Under the pieces are notes generated by a model, which did no database searches, had not been told where the DNA came from, and worked only from the letters and a program-made list of their open reading frames with translations. A stretch of 64,000 bases of DNA from Steroidobacter gossypii (GTDB lineage: Bacteria; Pseudomonadota; Gammaproteobacteria; Steroidobacterales; Steroidobacteraceae), in the NCBI RefSeq assembly GCF_016801985.1, contig NZ_JAEVLS010000001.1:620001-684000 (forward strand), given 5' to 3'. Both the position numbers and the translations under genes were made by a program. How positions within the stretch are numbered: the stretch's first letter is position 1; each line of letters begins with the position of its first letter. Of the stretch, positions 33,324 to 41,738 are shown piece after piece.

Positions 33324-34625
33324 TCACTTCCTCTTTCGCGGCTTTTGCGCCGCCTTCTTCTTTCCCCCTGAGCGCGTCTTGCTCTTGGCCTTGGCCGGGC
33401 GGGCGACTGTCCTGGCGCCCTTTCTGGCCGCGGTCTTTTTGCTGCCGGCGCTCTTGGCGGCCGGCCGCTTCTTGCTCGATTGCTTGCCTGCTTTTTTCTT
33501 GGCAGGCGCTTTGGATTTCTTGCTCGACTTCCTGGCCGGCGCCTTCTTGGCCGGACCCTTCTTGGCCGGTGCCTTTTTCGCCGGTGACTTCCTGGCAGGC
33601 GCCTTTTTGGCGGGCGCTTCCTCGGTCGGCGCCTCGGTGGCAGGCGGCGCTTCCTTGGCCGGTGCTCGCTTGCGAGCCGGAGCCTTCTTGGCAGGCGCTT
33701 TTTGCGCCGGCTCTTCGGGCGGTCGATCGGCCGGCGGCGCCTGCTCCTCGGCCGGCGTCTCCGAATCCTCCACGACCGGCGGCGGGCTTTCTTCGCTCAG
33801 GCTCAGCTGTTCCTGCTCGGGCTTGGGCTGCTTGGCTTTCTTGGGCTTGGCGGTTTTCGCCTCGGCGGCCTTTTGCATATCGGCCGCCCGGGCATGCGCT
33901 GCGAACATCGCGCCCTGCGGATCGAGCGCCTGCACGATCCAGTCGCCGCCCGGCACTTCCATGGGACCGTTGACGATCTTGCCGCCGGCGGATTTCACTT
34001 TCTTGGCGGTCTGGTTCACATCCTTGACCTGCACGTAGCTCACCCATGCCGGGCTCGCCCCCTGCATGGTCATCATGCCGCCGAACTGCACGCCGCCCAG
34101 CCCATAGACCAGATACATGCCCATCTCGCCCATGTCGTGCTCGGACAGCTTTTCCCAGCCGAACAGCGCCGAGTAGAAATCGAACGCACCCTCATGGTCG
34201 GTGCTGGTCAGCTCGTGCCACGAATGCTCGCCCGGCTTGGGCGGCGTGATCTTGCCGTAGTCATCGGCGGATTCGTATATGCCGAAGCGAGCGCCGTACG
34301 GATCCTGCAGCACCGCGTAACGGCTGCCGGTGGATAAGGTCGCAACATCCTTGACCACCGAGCCGCCCTTTTGCTTCGCAAGCTCGATGGTCGCGTCGAG
34401 ATCGCCAGTGCCCACATAGGGTAGCCAGTGTGCGGCGGAGCCGTTGCCCCCCACGGTGGCGCCGACCGGACCGCGCGCGGCGGCGAACATTACGTAAGAA
34501 GCGTCTTCTTCCCAGGGCTGGCTCTTCCAGCCGATCGCCTTCCCATAGAACGCATGGGCGGCGTTGGAGTCCGGCGTCACCAGCTCATGCCAGACGAATC
34601 GTCCACGGACACTCTGATCAGCCAT
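33324..34625 (-). CDS. Tandem VOC (glyoxalase-like) protein with long histone H1-like basic tail
   Basis: The first 245 residues hold two vicinal oxygen chelate domains (about 10-117, FVWHELVTPDSNAAHAFYGK; and 134-244, HSWHELTSTDHEGAFDFYSA), the usual two-domain CFP30/glyoxalase-like layout. His13 and His137, with later acidic residues such as Glu118, are possible metal ligands. Unlike normal relatives of about 260 residues, it continues with an acidic Pro-rich linker (about 268-308) and 125 residues of Lys/Ala/Pro repeats (309-433, based on PAKKAPAKK and PARK), like bacterial histone H1-like and AlgP proteins. The tail should be disordered and bind nucleic acid or polyanions. The combination is unusual; the frame is continuous with no sign of a frameshift. 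Confidence 0.88.
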   Translation of the reverse strand: MADQSVRGRFVWHELVTPDSNAAHAFYGKAIGWKSQPWEEDASYVMFAAARGPVGATVGGNGSAAHWLPYVGTGDLDATIELAKQKGGSVVKDVATLSTGSRYAVLQDPYGARFGIYESADDYGKITPPKPGEHSWHELTSTDHEGAFDFYSALFGWEKLSEHDMGEMGMYLVYGLGGVQFGGMMTMQGASPAWVSYVQVKDVNQTAKKVKSAGGKIVNGPMEVPGGDWIVQALDPQGAMFAAHARAADMQKAAEAKTAKPKKAKQPKPEQEQLSLSEESPPPVVEDSETPAEEQAPPADRPPEEPAQKAPAKKAPARKRAPAKEAPPATEAPTEEAPAKKAPARKSPAKKAPAKKGPAKKAPARKSSKKSKAPAKKKAGKQSSKKRPAAKSAGSKKTAARKGARTVARPAKAKSKTRSGGKKKAAQKPRKRK

Positions 34626-34873
34626 CGCGATCTCCCTCGATGAGACTTTGTTAGGTGTTGCTCGTTCCGATCATCAAGTGACGTTCATTGGCGGCTGAGC
34701 ATACTCCGCTCGTTGACGCAAAAGTAGTCAACACTCGACGCACATTCTCACATTGCATGTTTGTTGTGTGATCGATGCGCATGAGCGAGGCGCACACTTG
34801 CCAAAAACTGGCGATGAGGTACAACAGCACGCCAGAATTCGCACCTTCACATCGCACCAACTCAACGGATCTC

Positions 34874-35626
34874 ATGAGCACCACGCCTGAGGCGCGGCCG
34901 ACCCGCCGTGCATTCGTGGGTCTTCTCGGCGCTTCGGTCGGCGCCTTGGCGCTCGTCACCTCGCTGCCCGCGCCGGCGGCGTTGGCGGGTCAGCCGCCGT
35001 TGCAGATCTGGTTCATCCGCCACGGCGAGAGCGAGCTCAATGTGCCCGGCACGCCGCGCACCGTGCCGGATGGCGGGGTGAGTTATCCGTTGACGCGACG
35101 GGGTGTGGAACAGGCGCGCGCGCTGGCTGAATCGTTGAGCGACGCACCCATCGCGAAGATCTACACCAGCACCCATCTGCGCGCCATTCAGACTGCGGAC
35201 GCGCTGGCCCTGGAGCACCTGCTGCCGCTCGCGCTCGCGCCGGAAGCGGTCGAGATCGACTTCGGCGTCGGCGTCAACAGCGGCCAGGATGTGCGAGCCG
35301 TGTACAGCGAGCTGTCGCGTAAGTGGTTAATCGAAAAAGACCTGGATGCGCGCCATGGCGACGGCGAAAGCTTTGCCGACGTGCAGCGCCGGTTCCTGCC
35401 GTTTGTGCGCGAAGTAATGAACCGTCACGCGCTGGATTCCGGCATCGTGGTAATCGTCGCGCACAGCGCCACCTTGGGCTTCCTGGTGCCGGTGCTCGCC
35501 AACAATGTGCCGGCCGATTTCGCTTTGCGCCATCCCTTGCCCAACACCGGCATCATCAAGACCGAGCTGCGCGACAGCCGGCTGTTCTGCACCGAATGGG
35601 CTGGTCTCACCACCTTTGGTGAATAG
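34874..35626 (+). CDS. Tat-exported histidine phosphatase family protein
   Basis: This 250-residue member of the branch-1 histidine phosphatase (phosphoglycerate mutase-like) superfamily has the catalytic motif WFIRHGESELN near residue 60 and the second histidine in IVVIVAHSATLGFLV. Arg residues in STHLRAIQTAD complete the phosphate pocket. The N-terminus PTRRAFVGLLGASVGALALV has a twin-arginine motif and a hydrophobic core ending PAALAG, so it is probably exported folded to the periplasm. The ATG at 34874 is chosen because it places this signal at the N-terminus. The substrate is unknown. Confidence 0.85.
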   Translation: MSTTPEARPTRRAFVGLLGASVGALALVTSLPAPAALAGQPPLQIWFIRHGESELNVPGTPRTVPDGGVSYPLTRRGVEQARALAESLSDAPIAKIYTSTHLRAIQTADALALEHLLPLALAPEAVEIDFGVGVNSGQDVRAVYSELSRKWLIEKDLDARHGDGESFADVQRRFLPFVREVMNRHALDSGIVVIVAHSATLGFLVPVLANNVPADFALRHPLPNTGIIKTELRDSRLFCTEWAGLTTFGE

Positions 35627-35698
35627 ACTCGCTGACGCTACCATGCCGCCGCGCTAAGCATGACGGCATGGGCATCGGCAAGGGGGCACGGCGGCAGG

Positions 35699-37771
35699 AT
35701 GATAAAAACAGCATTCTGGATTCTGGTGGCGCTGGTCGGCGCGTTCGCGGTCGGCGGTATCGCACTTCATCGCGGCGAAACCATCAACGCCATGTGGATC
35801 GTAGTGGCCGCGCTGTGTATCTACAGTCTCGGCTACCGCTTCTACAGCGCCTGGGTCGCGGCGAAGGTATTGAGCGTCGATGCCACGCGCGCCACACCGG
35901 CGCTGAGGCTGAACAACGGCCGCGACTTCGTGCCGACGCATCGCTGGATCGTGTTCGGTCATCACTTCGCGGCCATTGCCGGCCCCGGCCCACTGATCGG
36001 CCCCACGCTCGCCGCGCAGTTCGGCTATCTGCCCGGCACCCTGTGGATCCTGGTCGGCGGCGTGCTCGGCGGTTGCGTTCAGGATATGACCATCCTGTTC
36101 CTGTCCACGCGGCGCAATGGACGCAGCCTGGGACAGATGGCGCGCGACGAACTCGGCCCGGTCGGCGGCTTCGCCGCCATGCTCGGCACGCTGACCATCA
36201 TGATCATCCTGATCGCCGTGCTCGGCCTGGTGGTGGTCAATGCGATGAAGCACAGCCCGTGGGCCACTTCGACTGTGTTCGCGACCATTCCGATCGCGGT
36301 TCTGATCGGCCTGTACCTGCGCAATATCCGCCCGGGCCGCGTGTTGGAAGGATCGCTGATCGGCCTGGCGCTGTTGCTGCTCGCGGTGGTCGGCGGCGGC
36401 TGGGTCGATTCGCATCCGACGCTGCGCGAGCTGTTCAACCTGGACGGCAAGCCGCTCGCGTGGTTCGTGATCGGTTATGGTTTTATCGCTGCTGTGCTGC
36501 CGGTGTGGCTGCTGCTCGCGCCGCGCGATTACCTCTCCACCTTCCTGAAGCTCGGCACAGTGTTGCTGTTGGCCCTGGCCGTGATCCTGATGCGTCCGGA
36601 AATTCACATGCCGGCCGTCACTCAGTTCATCGACGGCAGCGGCCCGATTTTCGGTGGCGCGCTATTCCCGTTCGTGTTCATCACCATTGCGTGCGGCGCC
36701 ATCTCGGGCTTTCACGCGCTGGTGTCCAGCGGCACCACGCCGAAGCTCATCGGCAATGAAGCCGACGTGCGGATGATCGGCTACGGCAGCATGATGCTCG
36801 AGTCCGGGGTCGCGGTCATGGCCATGATTGCGGCGACGCTGCTGCAGCCGGGTGTGTATTTCGCCATCAACAGCGCGCCGGGCATCGTCGGCGTCACGGC
36901 GGAAGCGGCCGTGGCCACCATCTCGGGCTGGGGCTTCCCGGTGACGGTCGAACAGATGCAGTTCCTGGCAAAGGAGATGGGCGAGTCCACCTTGTTCGCC
37001 CGCACCGGCGGCGCGCCTTCGCTCGCCGTGGGCATGGCCAGCATTTTCTCCAGCGCCTTCGGCGAAAGCATGCTGGCGATCTGGTACCACTTCGCCATCA
37101 TGTTCGAGGCAGTGTTCATTCTGACCACGCTGGACGCCGGCACCCGCGTCGGCCGCTTCATGTTGCAGGATGCGCTCGGCCATATCTGGAAGCCCATGGG
37201 CGAGACTTCCTGGTATCCGTCGGTGCTGATCGCGAGCGCTCTGGTGGTGGCCGGCTGGGGTTACTTCTTGTACATCGGCGTGGTCGATCCCAATGGCGGC
37301 ATCAATATTCTCTGGCCGCTGTTCGGCATCGCCAATCAGCTGCTGGCCGGCATCGCGCTGTGCGTGGCCACCGGCATCCTGATCAAACAGGGCAAGCTGC
37401 GGTATTGCTGGGTGACGGCGGCGCCGCTCGCGTGGCTGGCCATCGTCACTACCGCCGCCACATGGGAAAAAGTCGTTTCGAGCGATCCACGCGTGGGCTT
37501 CCTCGCTGCGGCCGACAGCCTGGCGGCCAAGCTGGCCGCCGGCGCGTTGCCCGAAGCGCAGGCGGCCGTGGCTCCGCAGCTCATTTTCAATCAGCGGCTC
37601 GATGCGGTGCTGGCAGTGCTGCTATCGTTGATTCTTTGGGTGGTCATCGCCGACATGGTGCGGGTCAGCCTGCGGGTCGTGCGGGGCCAGCCGGTGCCTC
37701 CGAACTCGGAAGCACCCCATGTCCACATCAACTCGATCGGCCCGAGCAAGATCGGCGCGGAGGCGGCATGA
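35699..37771 (+). CDS. cstA: Carbon starvation protein A, pyruvate/peptide transporter
   Basis: CstA proteins import pyruvate or peptides during carbon starvation. The 690-residue product has about 16-18 membrane helices. Signature segments are FVPTHRWIVFGHHFAAIAGP, GPLIGPTLAAQFGYLPG, IACGAISGFHALVSSGTTPK and TTLDAGTRVGRFMLQDALG. The start MIKTAFWILVALVG at 35699 begins directly at the first helix; an upstream start at 35660 adds a basic extension. Its stop overlaps the ybdD start (ATGA), the conserved cstA-ybdD arrangement. A carbon-starvation transporter and the CrbS-type kinase in one region suggest scavenging of small carboxylates. Confidence 0.95.
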   Translation: MIKTAFWILVALVGAFAVGGIALHRGETINAMWIVVAALCIYSLGYRFYSAWVAAKVLSVDATRATPALRLNNGRDFVPTHRWIVFGHHFAAIAGPGPLIGPTLAAQFGYLPGTLWILVGGVLGGCVQDMTILFLSTRRNGRSLGQMARDELGPVGGFAAMLGTLTIMIILIAVLGLVVVNAMKHSPWATSTVFATIPIAVLIGLYLRNIRPGRVLEGSLIGLALLLLAVVGGGWVDSHPTLRELFNLDGKPLAWFVIGYGFIAAVLPVWLLLAPRDYLSTFLKLGTVLLLALAVILMRPEIHMPAVTQFIDGSGPIFGGALFPFVFITIACGAISGFHALVSSGTTPKLIGNEADVRMIGYGSMMLESGVAVMAMIAATLLQPGVYFAINSAPGIVGVTAEAAVATISGWGFPVTVEQMQFLAKEMGESTLFARTGGAPSLAVGMASIFSSAFGESMLAIWYHFAIMFEAVFILTTLDAGTRVGRFMLQDALGHIWKPMGETSWYPSVLIASALVVAGWGYFLYIGVVDPNGGINILWPLFGIANQLLAGIALCVATGILIKQGKLRYCWVTAAPLAWLAIVTTAATWEKVVSSDPRVGFLAAADSLAAKLAAGALPEAQAAVAPQLIFNQRLDAVLAVLLSLILWVVIADMVRVSLRVVRGQPVPPNSEAPHVHINSIGPSKIGAEAA

Positions 37772-37962
37772 ACATGCAACGATTGACGCTGTGGGTGGCG
37801 GCGACCTGGAACACGATCCGCTCGCTCGCCACCGACGACGCTTACGACAAGTACCTGGCGCACCATGCCCAGGCGCACGCCGGCTCGCCGCCCATGAGCC
37901 GCCGCGCGTTTTATCTCCAGCAGCAGCAGAGCAAATGGACGGGCGTGTCGCGCTGCTGCTGA
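37768..37962 (+). CDS. ybdD: YbdD/YjiX family small protein
   Basis: This 64-residue protein partners CstA-type transporters; in E. coli YbdD and YjiX are needed for pyruvate uptake by CstA and BtsT. The sequence NTIRSLATDDAYDKYLAHHA, PPMSRRAFYLQQQQSKWTGV and the ending SRCC match the family closely. It overlaps the cstA stop codon (ATGA), so translation is coupled. It is too short to stand out by length alone but clear by family and context. Confidence 0.93.
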   Translation: MNMQRLTLWVAATWNTIRSLATDDAYDKYLAHHAQAHAGSPPMSRRAFYLQQQQSKWTGVSRCC

Positions 37963-37978
37963 AGATTTCAGTACACCG

Positions 37979-40117
37979 TCACACCACGAACCCGTGTTTC
38001 ACGATCGGCAACCTGCGCAGCCGCTTCCGAGTCGCCGCATAAATCGCGTTACAAACTGCCGGCGCAACGAGCGCGACGGTGGGTTCGCCCATGCCGCCGG
38101 GCTTCTCGTCGGTGTTCAGCAGGTGTACCTCGATCGTCGGCGTCTCGTTCAGACGGAGCAGCCGATACGTATCGAAGTTCTGTTCCTGAACCTTGCCGTT
38201 GGCCACGTTGATCTCGCTGAACAGCGCCGCGGTCAAACCAAACACGATGCCGCCCTCGGCCTGCGCCTGCACGATGCCGGGGTTCACCATCTGCCCGCAG
38301 TCGATCGCGCACACGATGCGATGGACCTTGAGCTTGTTGCCTTCGAGTGAGATTTCCGCGACCTGCGCGAGATACGTGTCGTAGCCCGACATCAACGCCA
38401 CGCCTTGATGTCGTCCCGACGGCGGACTGCCCCAGTTGGCCTTGCGAGCGGCCACGTCGAGCACCGCCAGCCAGCGCGGCTCCTTGCCGAGCAAGGAACG
38501 ACGAAATTCCACCGGATCGAGCTGCGCCTCGGCCGCCAGCTCGTCCATGAAGCTCTCGATGGTGAAGCAGTTGATCGCGTGACTCACCGAGCGCCAGTAA
38601 CCGACCTCCAACCCGACTTCGTGCTGCAAATAGTCGATGTATAGATTCGGCACGTCGTAGGGAAAGTTGTGAGCTGCCTCCACCGAGAACGGATCCGGCG
38701 TTCCCTGCGGCACGGCGCCCGGCGCCCATCGAGATGTGATGGAAGGCGCGACCATATGAATCTTCACGGTGTCGAGCTTGCCGCTCGAATCGAATGCACC
38801 GGACAAAGTGTTGCGCGCTGGCGGACGATACTTGTCGTGCGTCGTGTCGTCCTCACGCGTCCATAGCAGTTTCACCGGTTTGTCGAGCGCCTTCGCGCAT
38901 TCGACTGCGGCCGGAACGAAGTCGACCTCGAGCCTGCGACCGAAGCCGCCGCCGAGAAACGTCGTATGCACCAACACCTGTTCCGGCGGCAGCCCCGCCG
39001 CCTTCGCGGCCGCAGCCTGCGCCATCTGTTGCACCTGAGTAGGCACATATAAATGACAAGCGCCGTCCCGGAACTCGACGGTGCAGTTCTGCGGCTCCAG
39101 GGTCGCATGGGCGAGCATCGGCAGTTCATAGGTCGCCTCGACGCGGCGTCCGTTCGCTTTCCAGCCTGCGTCGGCATCGCCTTGCTTGCGCACTTCCAGG
39201 CCTTTGCCGCTCGCGGCGTTCTTCAGGCCGGCATAGATCGAGGCATTGCTCAGCTTGGCGGCCGGCCCGGCATTCCACTGGATCTCCAAGGCATCGCGCG
39301 CCTGCTTCGCTTGCCACCACGAATCGGCCACGACTGCCACGCCCGAGGATGTTTGTAACACCTCGCGCACGCCGGGCATCGTCTTCGCCTTGTCGGCATT
39401 GAAGCTCCTCACGCTCGCGCCCAGTTCCGGCGGCTGCGCCAGCGCGGCGTACAACATGTTCGGCAATCTCACATCGATGCCGAACCGAGCCGAGCCGTCG
39501 ACCTTGGACGGAGTGTCCATTCGGGTCGCGGTCTTGCCGACGTATTTGAATTCGTTCTTGCCTTTGAGCTGCACGTTCTGCGGCGGCGGCAACGCCGCGG
39601 CCGCTTCCGCCAGCTCGCCAAACGACTTGCGTCGGCTGGTGAATAAAACATAGCCGTCGGCGACGGTGCAGGACTGAGGCGGCGCGTTCCACTCATCGGC
39701 CGCGGCCGCAATCAGTCGAGTGCGCGCTTCTGCACCGGCCATGCGGATCTTGTCCCACGCCTCGCGAACGCTGGTGCTGCCACCGGTCGCTTGCGCGCCG
39801 AGCATCTTGTTCACGTATTCGTTTCCAGGCGGCGCGAACTCGACCTTGATGACATCGGGCGCGACCCCGAGCTCTTCGGCGAGCAGCGTCGGCAAGGCGG
39901 TGTACACGCCCTGCCCCATCTCCGATTTGTCACAAAACATGGTGATCGAGCCGTCGGTGCCGATCTGCAGGAAGGCATTGGCTTTGACCAGCTTGGGCGG
40001 ACCGGCGTTGCTGGCCGCCTGCTCCGGCTTGCTGCAGCCGGGTAAGTAACAGGCGATGACCAAACCGCTGGCGGCGGTGGCGGTGGATTTGATGAAGCCG
40101 CGACGTGAAGTTGCCAT
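37979..40117 (-). CDS. Xanthine dehydrogenase family molybdopterin-binding subunit (isoquinoline 1-oxidoreductase beta-like)
   Basis: This large subunit of a periplasmic molybdenum hydroxylase oxidises an aldehyde or N-heterocycle. The 712-residue protein starts with a Tat signal (MATSRRGFIKSTATAASGLV) and a Cys after it (PGCSKPE), as in lipid-anchored or secreted IorB-type subunits. Molybdopterin motifs include GGFGRRLEVDFVPAAVECAK, QVQQMAQAAAAKAAGLPPEQ and the C-terminal KPGGMGEPTVALVAPAVCNA, where Glu is the likely catalytic base. The ATG at 40117 is chosen because AGGAGG lies eight bases upstream; the GTG at 40126 would abut that site. It starts one base after the stop of the Fe-S subunit gene, so translation is probably coupled. 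Confidence 0.92.
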   Translation of the reverse strand: MATSRRGFIKSTATAASGLVIACYLPGCSKPEQAASNAGPPKLVKANAFLQIGTDGSITMFCDKSEMGQGVYTALPTLLAEELGVAPDVIKVEFAPPGNEYVNKMLGAQATGGSTSVREAWDKIRMAGAEARTRLIAAAADEWNAPPQSCTVADGYVLFTSRRKSFGELAEAAAALPPPQNVQLKGKNEFKYVGKTATRMDTPSKVDGSARFGIDVRLPNMLYAALAQPPELGASVRSFNADKAKTMPGVREVLQTSSGVAVVADSWWQAKQARDALEIQWNAGPAAKLSNASIYAGLKNAASGKGLEVRKQGDADAGWKANGRRVEATYELPMLAHATLEPQNCTVEFRDGACHLYVPTQVQQMAQAAAAKAAGLPPEQVLVHTTFLGGGFGRRLEVDFVPAAVECAKALDKPVKLLWTREDDTTHDKYRPPARNTLSGAFDSSGKLDTVKIHMVAPSITSRWAPGAVPQGTPDPFSVEAAHNFPYDVPNLYIDYLQHEVGLEVGYWRSVSHAINCFTIESFMDELAAEAQLDPVEFRRSLLGKEPRWLAVLDVAARKANWGSPPSGRHQGVALMSGYDTYLAQVAEISLEGNKLKVHRIVCAIDCGQMVNPGIVQAQAEGGIVFGLTAALFSEINVANGKVQEQNFDTYRLLRLNETPTIEVHLLNTDEKPGGMGEPTVALVAPAVCNAIYAATRKRLRRLPIVKHGFVV

Positions 40118-40118
40118 C

Positions 40119-40649
40119 TCAGCCACCCTCCTTACCTGTCGTACCCGCAGGCTGCGCGAACGCAGTCGCGCGGCTGAGCGTATCCCGCGGGAGACCAGCA
40201 GCTATTGCGGCCGCGCGGTGAATCGCTTTTCGAATGCGCGGATACGTGCCGCAGCGACAGATGTTGCCGCTCATGGCGGCATCGATGTCCGCATCCGAAG
40301 GTTTGGGATTTTGTTTGAGCAGAGCGATCGCGGACATGATCTGCCCGGACTGGCAGTACCCGCACTGGGGCACATCGATCTCCATCCAGGCACGCTGCAC
40401 CGGATGGCTGCGATCCGGCGACACGCCTTCGATGGTCGTGACGGCCTTGCCGGCCGCGCTTTCCACCGGAGTGATGCAGGCACGCGTCGGGGCTCCATCC
40501 ACATGAACCGTACAGGCCCCGCATAGGGACATGCCGCAGCCGTACTTGGTCCCCGTCAACCCTAACGAATCCCGTAACACCCAGAGCAGCGGTGTATCCC
40601 CCGCCACATCCACTTCTCGTGGCTCGCCATTGACCGTGAGCTTGATCAT
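40119..40649 (-). CDS. [2Fe-2S] small subunit of molybdenum hydroxylase (isoquinoline 1-oxidoreductase alpha-like)
   Basis: This 176-residue electron-transfer subunit binds two [2Fe-2S] clusters. Cys38, Cys43, Cys46 and Cys58 ([18 protein letters not shown]) form the plant-ferredoxin-type cluster. Cys96, Cys99, Cys131 and Cys133 ([14 protein letters not shown]) form the C-terminal four-helix cluster. It passes electrons from the molybdenum centre, probably to a membrane cytochrome, as no FAD subunit gene is adjacent. A 20-residue Ala/Thr/Gly tail extends beyond the usual end. It lacks its own export signal and may be carried out with the Tat-exported large subunit. The ribosome binding site of the large subunit lies within its last codons. 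Confidence 0.93.
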   Translation of the reverse strand: MIKLTVNGEPREVDVAGDTPLLWVLRDSLGLTGTKYGCGMSLCGACTVHVDGAPTRACITPVESAAGKAVTTIEGVSPDRSHPVQRAWMEIDVPQCGYCQSGQIMSAIALLKQNPKPSDADIDAAMSGNICRCGTYPRIRKAIHRAAAIAAGLPRDTLSRATAFAQPAGTTGKEGG

Positions 40650-40789
40650 TTAGAAATCCTCACCGGCTTGGAGTTGTGCGCGCGACTATAGGCCGACGAG
40701 AAGAAATTCACACTCTGTGGTCTTGCAGCGCAAAAGCCGCAACTGAACGGCCGGCCTGAACGAACAGCTGCATCGACACAGTGTCGTTT

Positions 40790-40821
40790 CGACGCGACGT
40801 TTCGCGTCGGAATGTTTGACA
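40790..40821. promoter_or_regulatory. Hairpin and -35-like box upstream of bactofilin
   Basis: In the 227-base divergent gap, CGACGCGA (40790-40797) and TCGCGTCG (40802-40809) form an eight-base stem with a four-base loop. A palindrome CGACAC-A-GTGTCG lies at 40774-40786, and a perfect TTGACA box at 40816-40821. No good -10 box is found at the right distance, so the promoter call is weak. Confidence 0.3.
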
Positions 40822-40876
40822 CGTTTTGGTTGCCTGTGTCATTAACCGCAGCTCGTTCAACGTGAGGAGTGCCGAC

Positions 40877-41347
40877 ATGGCGTTGTGGAAAGATCAGTAC
40901 GGCAGGGAACAGAACACACCCGATCCCGCCCCGGAAAAACCCGCGGCGACCGTGGCCGCCGTCGAAACCGCTCGCACGGCCGCGCCCGCTGCACGCTCCG
41001 CCGCTGCGGTCGATGCCAAGGAATCGGTGCTGGCTGCGGGCCTCACCATCGAAGGCAAGATCGAAGGTTCCGGCAATGTCCGCGTGGCCGGTAACTTCAA
41101 GGGCGACGTGCACGTGAACGGCAACCTCACCATCGAGCAAGGCGCCAAGATCACCGGCAGCGTCCGCGCCAACACCGTCGTGGTCGGCGGCGAGCTGGAA
41201 GGCAATATCGATGCGGCCACCCGCGTGGAGCTGTTGCAGACCGGCGTGTTGAACGGCGATCTGAAGGCCGGCTCCCTCACTGTCGCCGCGGGCTCACGCA
41301 TGCGCGGCCGAGCGGAATTCGGCTGGGACGATAAGGGCGGCAAGTAA
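40877..41347 (+). CDS. Bactofilin (polymer-forming cytoskeletal protein)
   Basis: Bactofilins form stable filaments without nucleotide that scaffold cell-wall or polar structures. The 156-residue protein has a disordered Pro/Ala-rich N-terminus (about 1-55) and a right-handed beta-helix (about 60-150). Rungs such as GLTIEGKIEGSGNVRVAGNF, GDVHVNGNLTIEQGAKITGS, NTVVVGGELEGNIDAATRVE and TGVLNGDLKAGSLTVAAGSR are diagnostic. The ATG at 40877 follows GAGGAG by eight bases; an in-frame earlier start at 40826 is rejected. A zinc-ribbon protein gene follows after five bases, so the two are very likely co-expressed. Confidence 0.94.
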   Translation: MALWKDQYGREQNTPDPAPEKPAATVAAVETARTAAPAARSAAAVDAKESVLAAGLTIEGKIEGSGNVRVAGNFKGDVHVNGNLTIEQGAKITGSVRANTVVVGGELEGNIDAATRVELLQTGVLNGDLKAGSLTVAAGSRMRGRAEFGWDDKGGK

Positions 41348-41352
41348 CCCCG

Positions 41353-41712
41353 ATGCCCGTGATCGGTACGGGACGGTCGGCGACCGCGGGCAAGACGCGC
41401 ATCTGCCCACACTGCAAGTCGACCATCCTCGAAAGCGCGAGCATCTGCCCGGCTTGTCAGCATCACCTGCGCTTCGATCCCAAGGCGGTCGCTGAACGGC
41501 GCGCGCAAGCGACGTTCTCGGCGCTGCGGGTCGAAGGCGCTTTCCGCCATCCGGCGGAAGGCGAGGCCTGGGAATACTCGGTCGTGATTTCGGTGCGCAA
41601 CGACCGGGGCGACGAAGTGTCGCGCCAGGTCGTCGGGGTCGGTGCGCTCGGCGCCAACGAAGGGCGCACCGTGACAGTCTCGGTGGACGTGTTCAAGCCG
41701 CCCGAGAAATAA
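41353..41712 (+). CDS. Zinc-ribbon protein cotranscribed with bactofilin
   Basis: This 119-residue protein has an N-terminal zinc ribbon with Cys18, Cys21, Cys32 and Cys35 (RICPHCKST and ICPACQHHL). The second half (about 55-115) looks like a small beta-sandwich (AWEYSVVISVRNDRGDEVSR, EGRTVTVSVDVF). There is no signal peptide or membrane segment. It begins five bases after the bactofilin stop. The function is unknown; proximity suggests a partner or modulator of bactofilin filaments. Confidence 0.85.
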   Translation: MPVIGTGRSATAGKTRICPHCKSTILESASICPACQHHLRFDPKAVAERRAQATFSALRVEGAFRHPAEGEAWEYSVVISVRNDRGDEVSRQVVGVGALGANEGRTVTVSVDVFKPPEK

Positions 41713-41738
41713 GCTCCGAAATATCGCAAACTGGCGTC

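Noticed and set aside
32974-34038. 354-residue plus-strand ORF rich in LAGAFLAG-type repeats, resembling a repetitive membrane protein
   Set aside because: It is the antisense image of the Lys/Ala/Pro tail of the VOC protein; repeat-biased codons on one strand open the other. The minus-strand frame has two recognisable domains.
35668-36759. 363-residue plus-strand ORF inside cstA in another frame
   Set aside because: Arg/Pro/Gly-rich shadow; the cstA frame has clear helices and family motifs over the same bases.
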